Assembly: GCA_018667355.1 (NCBI GenBank)
Contig: JABIVC010000007.1
Span: 62,001-126,000 of the forward strand
Origin: Gammaproteobacteria bacterium
GTDB lineage: Bacteria; Pseudomonadota; Gammaproteobacteria; GCA-002705445; GCA-002716945
Length of the DNA stretch: 64,000 nt
Reading direction: 5' to 3'
The notes beneath the pieces were generated by a model. It was not told the DNA's origin, made no database searches, and saw only the letters and a program-made list of their open reading frames with translations. A program made the translations under genes and the position numbers. Position 1 is the first letter of the stretch. Each line of letters opens with the position of its first letter. Positions 56,849 through 64,000 of the stretch are shown here, one piece after another.

Positions 56849-57636
56849 ATCGAAAAGAACCTCTTAGTATTACTAATAGTAATTTCTTTTATATAGCTTA
56901 TATCCTTATTTAAGCATTCAGCAACACATTGGGCAACATAATTTAAATGTGAAGGTTCGTTAACGCCATTAGTTTTAAACGGTATATTTTTAGGTGTTAA
57001 GTAAGGAGCATCTGTTTCAATCATTAGTTTATCTTCTGGGATATATTTTATCATATGATGTAAGTGCTCTCCTCTACTGAGATCAGTTATCCATCCGGTT
57101 ATGCCTATATAACATCCCATGTCTAAATATGTTTTTAGTTCATCCTTAGTTCCTGTAAAACAGTGCACGACGCTCTTATTGATGTCTAAGATATGTTTTT
57201 TTAGTGTATTAACGAAATCCTTATGAGCTTCTCTTTCATGTAAAAAAATAGGCAACCTTATAGCCTTAGCTACTTCCAATTGTTCTTCAAAACAAAATAG
57301 CTGGTCATCTTTGGATGAATATTCTCGATAATAATCAAGACCACACTCACCTATAGCTAATACCTTGTTATTTTTTGTATATTTAATAATTAAGTCAATA
57401 TCATCATGTGAAAAATCTTTTGAATTATGAGGGTGGTACCCCACTGTTGTATAAAAAAAATCTGGATATGCTTTTATAATATCTAATGCTGTTCTTGTAT
57501 CTCCAAGATTGGAGGAAGTAATTATGGCTTTAGAGATTCCCTTGCTTCTCATATTCTCAACTACTTTGTCTAATTGATTATATAATTGAGGATGAGTTAT
57601 GTTAGCTCCTATATCAATAAGACCTAGAGGATTCAT
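56845..57636 (-). CDS. tatD: TatD-family metal-dependent deoxyribonuclease
   Basis: TIM-barrel hydrolase with metal ligands in DIGANITHPQ (His pair), IGECGLDYYRE (Glu), VHCFTGTKDE (His) and IETDAPYLTPKN (Asp). Length 263 is normal. Eight bases downstream of mtkB. E. coli TatD is a 3'-5' exonuclease in DNA repair; the same role here is inferred. Confidence 0.92.
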   Translation of the reverse strand: MNPLGLIDIGANITHPQLYNQLDKVVENMRSKGISKAIITSSNLGDTRTALDIIKAYPDFFYTTVGYHPHNSKDFSHDDIDLIIKYTKNNKVLAIGECGLDYYREYSSKDDQLFCFEEQLEVAKAIRLPIFLHEREAHKDFVNTLKKHILDINKSVVHCFTGTKDELKTYLDMGCYIGITGWITDLSRGEHLHHMIKYIPEDKLMIETDAPYLTPKNIPFKTNGVNEPSHLNYVAQCVAECLNKDISYIKEITISNTKRFFSI

Positions 57637-57643
57637 TTTATTA

Positions 57644-58528
57644 TTAACTTTTAAGAACTGAGGCTACTGTGTCACCAATCACAGAGGGGTTCTTAGCAAT
57701 AGTTATTCCAGCAGCTTCAAGAATTTCTACTTTATCTGCTGCAGATTCACCTTTAGAGCTAACAATTGCCCCTGCATGTCCCATCCTTTTACCTTTAGGT
57801 GCAGTTAGTCCAGCTATGTAAGCAATGACAGGCTTAGATACATTCTCTTTCGCATACTCAGCAGCTTCTGCTTCTTGTGGTCCGCCAATCTCTCCAATCA
57901 TGAGTATCACTTCTGTCTCTTCATCTTGTTCAAATTTTGCTAAATGATCTTTGAAGGCACTGCCATTTATCGGGTCTCCACCTATGCCTACACTGGTTGA
58001 TATACCGATTCCTAAATTTTTCATTTGTTCAGCAGCTTCATAACCCAAAGTCCCTGATCTTCCAATAACTCCCACATTACCTTCTTTATATATATGACCA
58101 GGCATGATACCTAACATGCATTTTCCTGGGCTAATAACTCCAGCGCAATTTGGTCCAACCATTGTCATTCTTTCTTCATTTTTATAACGTCTCATATAGC
58201 GTTTTACTTTAATCATGTCATGAGCTGGGATTCCATCAGTAATCGCAACGAGAGTCTTTATTCCGGCATCAGCCGCTTCCATTGCAGAGTCCGCAGCAAA
58301 GGCTGGTGGAACAAATAATATACTGCAATCTGCTCCTGTTTCTTCAACTGCTTCTTTGACTGTATTAAAAACAGGTCTGTCTAAATGCTTTTGTCCACCT
58401 TTACCGGGTGTGACTCCACCAACAACATTTGTTCCATACTCAATCATTTCTTCCGCATGAAAACTTCCAATCTTTCCTGTAAAGCCTTGTACAATTATTT
58501 TTGATTCTTTATTAATTAATATAGCCAT
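57644..58528 (-). CDS. mtkB: malate-CoA ligase (malate thiokinase) alpha subunit MtkB
   Basis: SucD-like CoA-binding subunit with the phosphohistidine in RMGHAGAIVSS. YMRRYKNEERMTMVGPNCAG, GIMPGHIYKEGNVGVI and IGEIGGPQEAEAAEY fit the malate thiokinase of Methylobacterium as remembered and differ from E. coli SucD (CPGVITPGE, IQPGHIH, IGGSAEEEAA). With mtkA it forms malyl-CoA from malate, CoA and ATP. Length 294. Lies two bases after mtkA. Confidence 0.85.
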   Translation of the reverse strand: MAILINKESKIIVQGFTGKIGSFHAEEMIEYGTNVVGGVTPGKGGQKHLDRPVFNTVKEAVEETGADCSILFVPPAFAADSAMEAADAGIKTLVAITDGIPAHDMIKVKRYMRRYKNEERMTMVGPNCAGVISPGKCMLGIMPGHIYKEGNVGVIGRSGTLGYEAAEQMKNLGIGISTSVGIGGDPINGSAFKDHLAKFEQDEETEVILMIGEIGGPQEAEAAEYAKENVSKPVIAYIAGLTAPKGKRMGHAGAIVSSKGESAADKVEILEAAGITIAKNPSVIGDTVASVLKS

Positions 58529-58530
58529 TA

Positions 58531-59706
58531 TTATTTATTCTCCAAATCTTTAAGTGCTTTAACAGCCTTGTTAGCAGCTTCTTCTAATGTTGAAGCTTCA
58601 ATATAATCAATATTACTATCTTTTAAGATCTTCATGCCTTCATCGACATTTGTTCCTGCAAGTCTAATAACTAAAGGTTGTTCAATTGTTATTTGAGCTA
58701 AAGCATCAACAATGCCCTGGGCAACCCAATCACATCTATTAATACCTGCAAAAATATTAATCAAGATAACCTTAACATTTGGATCACTTGATATAAGCTT
58801 AAATGCTTTAACAAATTTTTCTGGTGTTGCGCCACCACCTACATCTAAGAAGTTTGCAGGTTTGCCTCCAGCTAATTGAATCATGTCCATTGATGCCATA
58901 GCCAGACCTGCACCATTAATTATATTACCAATATCTCCATCTAGAGCTATATAGTTTAATCCTCTATCATGAGCATATGTTTCTTTAGAATCTTCTTGCG
59001 TTTTATCTCTAAGTTCTGCAATTTGTGGAATTCTATATAAAGCATTATCATCAAACGACATTTTACAATCTAGTGCAAGAATATGGTCATCTCCAGTGAG
59101 AACTAATGGATTTATTTCTACCATTGTTGCATCTGAAGTAGCAAATGCTTTATAGCATCCAAGAATTGCTGAAGCACATCTTGATATTGCTTTGGCTTCT
59201 AACCCTAATGCAAAGGCAATTTCTCTTGCTTGAAAACTTTGCATGCCAACAGCTGCTTCAATTTTTGCACGAATTATTGTCTCTGGTTTTTCTTTTGCTA
59301 TTTCCTCTATACTCATGCCACCTTCAGATGATGCCACGACCATAATGCTTTCTGTGCTTCTATCAAAAACTAAACCCAAATAATATTCCTTTTTTATGTC
59401 TGATGCCTCTTCTACATAAATTCTTTGAACTGTTAGCCCTTCAGGACCAGTTTGATTGGTAACCAGAGTTTTGCCAAGTAGTTCATTCGCAGCATCTGAA
59501 ACTTCTTGATGGCTCTTACATACTATAATCCCACCTGCTTTACCTCTTGCTCCAGAATGAATTTGAGCTTTTACTACCCACATATCACCGCCAAGCTCAT
59601 TAGCTCTATCTTTGGCATTTTCTGGACTGTATGCTATTCCGCCTTTTGGAATTGCTACTCCAAACTTAGTTAATATTTCTTTTGCTTGATATTCGTGTAT
59701 ATTCAT
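58531..59706 (-). CDS. mtkA: malate-CoA ligase (malate thiokinase) beta subunit MtkA
   Basis: SucC-like ATP-grasp subunit starting [17 protein letters not shown], with [14 protein letters not shown] as nucleotide-binding part. [26 protein letters not shown] and [14 protein letters not shown] match MtkA as remembered and differ from E. coli SucC (KLGADGNALFR, FGGIVRCDLIADG, RLEGNNAELG). Length 391. It overlaps mcl by four bases, so malyl-CoA formed here passes to the lyase next door. True succinyl-CoA synthetase is less likely. Confidence 0.86.
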   Translation of the reverse strand: MNIHEYQAKEILTKFGVAIPKGGIAYSPENAKDRANELGGDMWVVKAQIHSGARGKAGGIIVCKSHQEVSDAANELLGKTLVTNQTGPEGLTVQRIYVEEASDIKKEYYLGLVFDRSTESIMVVASSEGGMSIEEIAKEKPETIIRAKIEAAVGMQSFQAREIAFALGLEAKAISRCASAILGCYKAFATSDATMVEINPLVLTGDDHILALDCKMSFDDNALYRIPQIAELRDKTQEDSKETYAHDRGLNYIALDGDIGNIINGAGLAMASMDMIQLAGGKPANFLDVGGGATPEKFVKAFKLISSDPNVKVILINIFAGINRCDWVAQGIVDALAQITIEQPLVIRLAGTNVDEGMKILKDSNIDYIEASTLEEAANKAVKALKDLENK

Positions 59707-60647
59707 TTTTTCTTCGACTGTATTAAGTTATTTATATTTATAATGTTTTCTGCCATCTTCTCAGAAGCTGCATCTATCATTCTACCGTCTAGTTGTGCAG
59801 CACCTTTTCCTTCAGCAGCGGCTTTTGCTAGCTCTTCTATAATTCTATGAGCCTTTTCAACTTCCTTCTCAGGAGGAGAAAAAACATTATTGGCATGCTC
59901 GATTTGAGAAGGATGTATCGCCCATTTACCCTCGATACCAATTGCAGCTCCTCTTTTTGCTGCATTAATGTAACCATCTGGGTCATTGAAGTCACCAAAG
60001 GGTCCATCAATTGGTCTTAAGCCATATGCGCGACATGTTGCTACAAGTTTGGCTAGACCATGATGCCATTGATCACCAGGATAATCTGGGTTTAGTCCGC
60101 CGATAACAACAGTTCTTGCCCTCAAACTTGCTGCATAATCTGCTACCCCAAAATGGAGCGCTTCTAATCTTTTCGATGATTGAGCGATTTCTTCAATATT
60201 AACCATGCCTAGAGCAGTTTCTATTAAGCATTCCAGCCCAACTTTATTCTTTAATCCTCTTTCTTGTTCGATTTGATTTACCATGCAATCAACCATATAT
60301 ACATCGCCCTGAACGCCGACTTTAGGTATCAACAAGGTATCGACAAACTCACCAGCTTGACACATAATCTCGACAACATCTCTATACATATAATGTGTAT
60401 CAAGACCATTTATCCTGACTGAGATGGTTTTACCATTTCCTCTCCAATCCATTTCTTTAAGGGCCTTTATGACGTTCTCACGGGCTGTTACCTTGTCATT
60501 TGGAGAGACTGCATCTTCTAGGTCTAAGAAAATAAAATCTGCTGTTGAATTCAATGCTTTTTCAAACATTTTTGGTGAAGAACCCGGAACTGCTAGCTCG
60601 CTTCGTTGGACTCTTGCTCTTGCGTTTTCATAAGATGTATGGCTCAT
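59703..60647 (-). CDS. mcl: malyl-CoA lyase (HpcH/HpaI-citE family)
   Basis: Splits malyl-CoA to acetyl-CoA and glyoxylate, and can run backwards. [32 protein letters not shown] (metal aspartate/glutamate), [18 protein letters not shown] and [13 protein letters not shown] are the family pieces, and [20 protein letters not shown] the C-terminal part. Length 314 is close to Mcl proteins of alphaproteobacteria and methylotrophs. First gene of the run mcl-mtkA-mtkB-tatD-queH. Confidence 0.9.
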   Translation of the reverse strand: MSHTSYENARARVQRSELAVPGSSPKMFEKALNSTADFIFLDLEDAVSPNDKVTARENVIKALKEMDWRGNGKTISVRINGLDTHYMYRDVVEIMCQAGEFVDTLLIPKVGVQGDVYMVDCMVNQIEQERGLKNKVGLECLIETALGMVNIEEIAQSSKRLEALHFGVADYAASLRARTVVIGGLNPDYPGDQWHHGLAKLVATCRAYGLRPIDGPFGDFNDPDGYINAAKRGAAIGIEGKWAIHPSQIEHANNVFSPPEKEVEKAHRIIEELAKAAAEGKGAAQLDGRMIDAASEKMAENIININNLIQSKKK

Positions 60648-60682
60648 ATTTGTATCTCCATATGCGATTTGTCATTATAGAC

Positions 60683-60711
60683 TTGATAAGCACGTTGTTT
60701 ATCTGTTATAA
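60683..60711 (+). promoter_or_regulatory. possible promoter for the ABC exporter
   Basis: TTGATA (60683-60688) and TTATAA (60706-60711) are separated by 17 bases on the plus strand, within the 138-base gap between divergent mcl and the exporter genes. A second, consensus TATAAT lies at 60733-60738 but has no good -35. The motif match alone supports this call. Confidence 0.3.
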
Positions 60712-60785
60712 CTCGATAAGTTTACGGAAGTATATAATATTGTCAATGAATTTAAGGAAAAAACAGTTCTTTTTAAGTTGTTATT

Positions 60786-61709
60786 ATGGATAAAGCATTA
60801 GAAATTATAGAGCTCAACAAAATTTATAAAAATGATGTGCAAGCGCTTGAAAATATAAATCTAATAGTTGAAGAAGGTGATTTATTCGCTTTCCTGGGGC
60901 CGAATGGTGCTGGTAAATCAACAGTTATAGGAATAATTTCATCTTTGGTTAGAATTACATCTGGAGACGTGTATGTTCTTGGAAAAAATATTAAAAAGAA
61001 TCCAGATTTCGCAAAAAGAAATATTGGATTAGTACCTCAAGAATATAATTTATGTCAATTTATACCAATTGAAGAAACAATGATAAATGTAGCTGGCTAC
61101 TTTGGAATCAATCGCAAGGATGCAGAAAAAAAAATATATACTCTTTTTAATCAATTAGGAATCTGGCATAAAAGAAAAAATACACCAAGAGAATTATCTG
61201 GTGGTATGAAAAGGAGACTAATGATTGCAAGAGCTCTCATACATAGTCCTAAAATATTAATCCTAGATGAGCCAACGGCTGGAGTAGATACTGAATTAAG
61301 ACTTACAATGTGGGATTTTTTTCAAGAGATTAATAGACAAGGAGTGACAATTATACTTACAACTCACTATTTAGAAGAAGCTGAAAGATTATGTAAAAAT
61401 TTAGCAATAATTCATAAAGGAAATATAATACAAAATTCATCAATGAATGAAGTATTTAGCATGAAAAAGAAACATACGTATATAGTAAAAACTTTAGAAG
61501 AAATACAATCAGATATAAAATCTAATGGTCTATTGTTCAAAAGAATTGATCATAATACTTGTGAAATAACAGTTGATGATAGTATCTCTGTCACGCATAT
61601 AATTGAAAAAATGAAATCATATAATCTTAATGTTGTAAACATCATAAGTAAAAGAAATAGACTTGAAGAATTATTCATGGATCTCACAAAAGAGGAGATC
61701 TCGATATGA
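60786..61709 (+). CDS. ABC-2 type exporter ATPase (YadG-like)
   Basis: A 307-residue ATPase: Walker A FLGPNGAGKSTVIGII, Q-loop GLVPQEYNLCQFIP, signature ELSGGMKRRLMIARALIH, Walker B ILILDEPTAGVDTE and H-loop ILTTHYLEEAERLC. The C-terminal ~90 residues form the extra domain usual in ABC-2 exporters. It overlaps the permease gene by four bases. The substrate cannot be read from sequence. Confidence 0.92.
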   Translation: MDKALEIIELNKIYKNDVQALENINLIVEEGDLFAFLGPNGAGKSTVIGIISSLVRITSGDVYVLGKNIKKNPDFAKRNIGLVPQEYNLCQFIPIEETMINVAGYFGINRKDAEKKIYTLFNQLGIWHKRKNTPRELSGGMKRRLMIARALIHSPKILILDEPTAGVDTELRLTMWDFFQEINRQGVTIILTTHYLEEAERLCKNLAIIHKGNIIQNSSMNEVFSMKKKHTYIVKTLEEIQSDIKSNGLLFKRIDHNTCEITVDDSISVTHIIEKMKSYNLNVVNIISKRNRLEELFMDLTKEEISI

Positions 61710-62476
61710 GCAATGGATTACTTATTGCATATCAAACCATCGTGCGAAAAGAGTTTGTGAGATTTGCTAGAATTTGGATACAAACAATCTTGCCATCTGT
61801 AATCACTATTTTTTTATATATAACCATATTTGGTAACTTTATCGGAGATAGGATAGGAAATATAGAAAGTTTCAACTATATAGACTATATCATTCCTGGC
61901 TTGATAATAATGCCGATCATTTCTAACTCTTATATGAATGTAGTTGGTTCATTTTATAGTTCCAGATTTCAAAAAAGTCATGAAGAACTATTGGTATCTC
62001 CAGTACCGGATTACATAATACTTTTAGGTTATGTAACAGGTGGTGTGATGCGAGCTTTTGTGGTTGGGTTTTCTGTATATTTAGTAACTACGTTATTCAC
62101 AGAAATACCAATTACAAATATTCCTTTAGTCATACTCGTGACTTTTTTAACTGCCTTTTTATTCTCAATTGCAGGATTCATCAATGCAATTTATGCAAAA
62201 AGCTTTGATGATATAAATATTGTTACAACTTTTATACTTACCCCATTAACATATCTGGGGGGTACATTTTATTCAATAGATGCACTGCCACAAGTATGGC
62301 AGGATATTTCAATATTCAACCCGATTGCCTATATAATTAGCACCTATAGACTAGCTTTCTTAGGCATAGAAGAAACAAATCTATTTCTATCGTTATCAAT
62401 TATAATTATTCTTATAGTATTTTTATTTTCTTTAGCTTTAATGTTATTATCCAGAGGTACAGGAATTAAAAATTAA
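61706..62476 (+). CDS. ABC-2 type exporter permease (YadH-like)
   Basis: A 256-residue membrane protein with six predicted helices and the ABC-2 pattern: FVRFARIWIQTILPSVIT at the first helix, YIIPGLIIMPIISNSY, SRFQKSHEELLVSPVPDY and TPLTYLGGTFYSID. It forms the exporter with the ATPase just upstream. YadGH function is not known with certainty. Its last bases run up to the cobalamin riboswitch. Confidence 0.9.
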   Translation: MSNGLLIAYQTIVRKEFVRFARIWIQTILPSVITIFLYITIFGNFIGDRIGNIESFNYIDYIIPGLIIMPIISNSYMNVVGSFYSSRFQKSHEELLVSPVPDYIILLGYVTGGVMRAFVVGFSVYLVTTLFTEIPITNIPLVILVTFLTAFLFSIAGFINAIYAKSFDDINIVTTFILTPLTYLGGTFYSIDALPQVWQDISIFNPIAYIISTYRLAFLGIEETNLFLSLSIIIILIVFLFSLALMLLSRGTGIKN

Positions 62477-62480
62477 CTCA

Positions 62481-62600
62481 CTCATGAAGTTGGGAAAGTC
62501 AGTAAACAAATTCTGACGCTGCCCCCGCAACGGTATAATAGCCCGAATGCCAACAAGATGAGATTAAACCCAAAAAGCGGCGGATGCTTTTATAGTGGGT
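62481..62600 (+). ncRNA. cobalamin riboswitch, compact (class II/env-like), upstream of btuB
   Basis: A closing stem CTCAT/ATGAG (62481-62485 with 62558-62562) continues as GTTGG/CCAAC, around the core GGGAA. GTCAG/CTGAC forms the next hairpin, then CCCGCAACGGTA and CCCGAATGCC complete the conserved core. A hairpin follows (AAAAGC 62573-62578 with GCTTTT 62586-62591), whose loop GGCGGAT can pair through GCGG with CCGC at 62525-62528, as in the kissing loop of env-type cobalamin switches. It presumably controls btuB; ligand preference is unproved. Confidence 0.85.
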
Positions 62601-62659
62601 ATATTTACCATTGCCATGGTGATCTACCGCATATCTGTGTCCTTTTCCAGAGGAACAGA

Positions 62660-64000
62660 ATGTTAAAAACTAGAAATATAATCATATTAGTGAGTTTACT
62701 ATTATCAAATAGTCTAGTGTTTTCAGAATCGAATCTTAACGAAATATTAGTGAGTCCAGAATCAAGAAGTACAACAATTTTTGACTCTCTCAGTTCTGTG
62801 GAAGTTATAACTTCTGCTGATATAGAATTATTAGGATATTCAACTGTTGATGAAATCTTAAGTCACTCTAGTTCTATTAATATTGGAAGTAATGGTGGAT
62901 ATGGCCAGACTAAATCAATATTTATGAGAGGTACAGAGAGCAATCATACAAAAGTTTTAATTAATGGAGTTGAATTAAATCCAGGCACCCTTGGTGTCGC
63001 TTCAATTCAACATATCTCTGTAGAAATGTTAGACAGAATAGAAATTTCCAAAGGTAGTATGTCTACACTATATGGGAAAAATACCATTGGAGGTGTAATT
63101 AATATTATTTTGAAAAAAGATCTCAATTCAAACAAAGGAAAACTATATTTTAAAACCGGAAGAGATAAAACTAACAAGATAGGCTTTCAAAAAAATTTTA
63201 GTTATAAAAATCATAATATAATGGTTAATTTCATGAGTACTAAAACTAATGGTTATAAAGCTAAAGTTACTTCTACAAAAAATCATGGTTATGAAAATAA
63301 GAACATAGATATTAACTATTTTTTTAATGAAAATAATAATTTATTTAATATTAATTTTTACCAAAGTGATGGAAATACAGAGTATGATAGTTTTGGTAGT
63401 AATTTAAACCAAGATCATAAAGATGCTCATATAAAACTATCATGGAACAAAAAATATATTGAATCAGAATCTATTATAGTCTTAATTCATAAACAAAATA
63501 AAATAAATCAGAATGCATTTAGTGCAACCGATTATACTCATACTGAAAATTACCAAATTAAATTAGAAAAAAATTATTATAATCTGAATGGAGCCAATAC
63601 ATTACTAGGGATGATGTATACAAATGAAACATTATATGAACTCTCCTATGGGACAAGATTTAATAAAAGCAATATAACTACAGAGTATTATGCTCAATCA
63701 GAATATTATATGGGTGATGCATTATATAATATTGGGTCAAGATACATTAATCATAGTCAATATGGTGGTTTTTTAGCTGGTAACTTTAATATTGGATATA
63801 ATTTGACTAGCAATTCAAAAATAATTGCTGGCATAGGTAAGTCATTTCGATCGCCAGATGGTACGGACTTATTTGGTTATGAGGGTAACCCAAATTTAGA
63901 GCCCGAAGAATCTATTTCAAGAGAGATTAGTTTGAAATATAAAATAAATGATAATTCTGGCCTTATCATAACTTTATTTAATAATAATATTAGCAATCTA
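62660..64000 (+). CDS. btuB: TonB-dependent vitamin B12 receptor BtuB-like, 5' part
   Basis: Outer-membrane receptor, open to the right edge (447 codons seen). ATG 62660 has AGGA six bases upstream. A signal peptide ends near LVFSES, a TonB-box-like NEILVSPES follows, then the plug domain with ITSADIELLGYSTVDEIL, IFMRGTESNHTKVLING and the strand RIEISKGSMSTLYGKNTIGG. Barrel strands begin after that. The cobalamin riboswitch just upstream supports B12 as cargo. Confidence 0.9.
   Translation, partial: MLKTRNIIILVSLLLSNSLVFSESNLNEILVSPESRSTTIFDSLSSVEVITSADIELLGYSTVDEILSHSSSINIGSNGGYGQTKSIFMRGTESNHTKVLINGVELNPGTLGVASIQHISVEMLDRIEISKGSMSTLYGKNTIGGVINIILKKDLNSNKGKLYFKTGRDKTNKIGFQKNFSYKNHNIMVNFMSTKTNGYKAKVTSTKNHGYENKNIDINYFFNENNNLFNINFYQSDGNTEYDSFGSNLNQDHKDAHIKLSWNKKYIESESIIVLIHKQNKINQNAFSATDYTHTENYQIKLEKNYYNLNGANTLLGMMYTNETLYELSYGTRFNKSNITTEYYAQSEYYMGDALYNIGSRYINHSQYGGFLAGNFNIGYNLTSNSKIIAGIGKSFRSPDGTDLFGYEGNPNLEPEESISREISLKYKINDNSGLIITLFNNNISNL

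Noticed and set aside
57644-59706. Naming the two SucCD-like genes as succinyl-CoA synthetase
   Set aside because: Several diagnostic segments match malate thiokinase instead, and malyl-CoA lyase is directly upstream; kept only as an alternative.
1-64000. CRISPR arrays, insertion sequences, integrases or prophage blocks
   Set aside because: No repeat-spacer pattern, transposase, integrase or long inverted repeat was seen; the only exact tandem repeat noticed is the 22-bp one at argD.

Overview
The window is a compact, strongly AT-rich stretch of a gammaproteobacterial chromosome. No gap between genes is longer than about 225 bases, and many neighbours overlap by 4 to 15 bases. Gene order follows the standard gammaproteobacterial plan (the Pseudomonas/Legionella-type order nuo, tRNA-Leu, secG, tpiA, glmM, folP, ftsH, rlmE; then petABC, sspA, gmhA, rsmI; then murA, hisG, hisD, degS/algW; then kdsD, kdsC, lptC, lptB, rpoN, ptsN, rapZ). 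Several genes usual in these blocks are missing. That pattern fits a streamlined, uncultivated, probably marine, aerobic Gram-negative heterotroph. I cannot name the species from sequence alone.

Layout. 1-5382 (minus): complex I genes nuoA to nuoG, with nuoG cut by the window edge. 5485-12895: a flavin-binding oxidase-like gene, tRNA-Leu with the unusual anticodon AAG, then secG, tpiA, glmM, folP, a PD-(D/E)XK nuclease, ftsH and rlmE. 12946-14695: tpx and a dicarboxylate/amino-acid symporter. 14692-19960 (minus): carAB and rsmI. 20033-24961: gmhA, sspA, the cytochrome bc1 genes petABC and a DegS/AlgW-type protease. 24963-29222 (minus): murA, hisG, aroG, hisD. 29282-33151: an RND exporter, mlaC and mlaA in the place where mlaFEDCB normally sits. 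33172-42199 (plus): yrbG, kdsD, kdsC, lptC, lptB, rpoN, ptsN, rapZ, a mannose-type EIIA, HPr and EI. 42200-44291 (minus): argF and argD. 44514-49113: a porin, an asparagine-synthase-like amidotransferase, a PuuD-like membrane protein, grxD and a PmtA-like methyltransferase. 49161-56203: a membrane protein of unknown function, mpl, msrB, a LON-domain protein, ilvD and rnd (minus), ampD, ampE. 56177-60647 (minus): mcl, mtkA, mtkB, tatD, queH. 60786-64000: an ABC-2 exporter, a compact cobalamin riboswitch and the 5' part of btuB.

How the genes work together. Complex I and the bc1 complex give an aerobic respiratory chain. Envelope genes dominate: LPS inner-core/Kdo synthesis and transport (gmhA, kdsCD, lptBC), peptidoglycan precursors and recycling (glmM, murA, mpl, ampD, ampE), lipid trafficking (mlaA, mlaC, RND) and a porin. 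Malate thiokinase and malyl-CoA lyase interconvert malate with acetyl-CoA plus glyoxylate. The PTS proteins look purely regulatory, since no sugar permease is encoded here.

Most notable points: (1) lptA is missing between lptC and lptB, and LptC carries a C-terminal tail that looks like the end of LptA; (2) an RND exporter with lone MlaC and MlaA replaces the Mla ABC transporter genes; (3) the tRNA-Leu next to secG reads AAG instead of the usual GAG; (4) a small cobalamin riboswitch whose aptamer stem, candidate kissing loop and downstream hairpins can all be traced; (5) an mtkA-mtkB-mcl operon; (6) an NtrC-like palindrome and a 22-bp tandem duplication with ArgR-like half-sites in the argD/porin intergenic region. 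These calls come from reading the sequence and from remembered family features; no database search was run.
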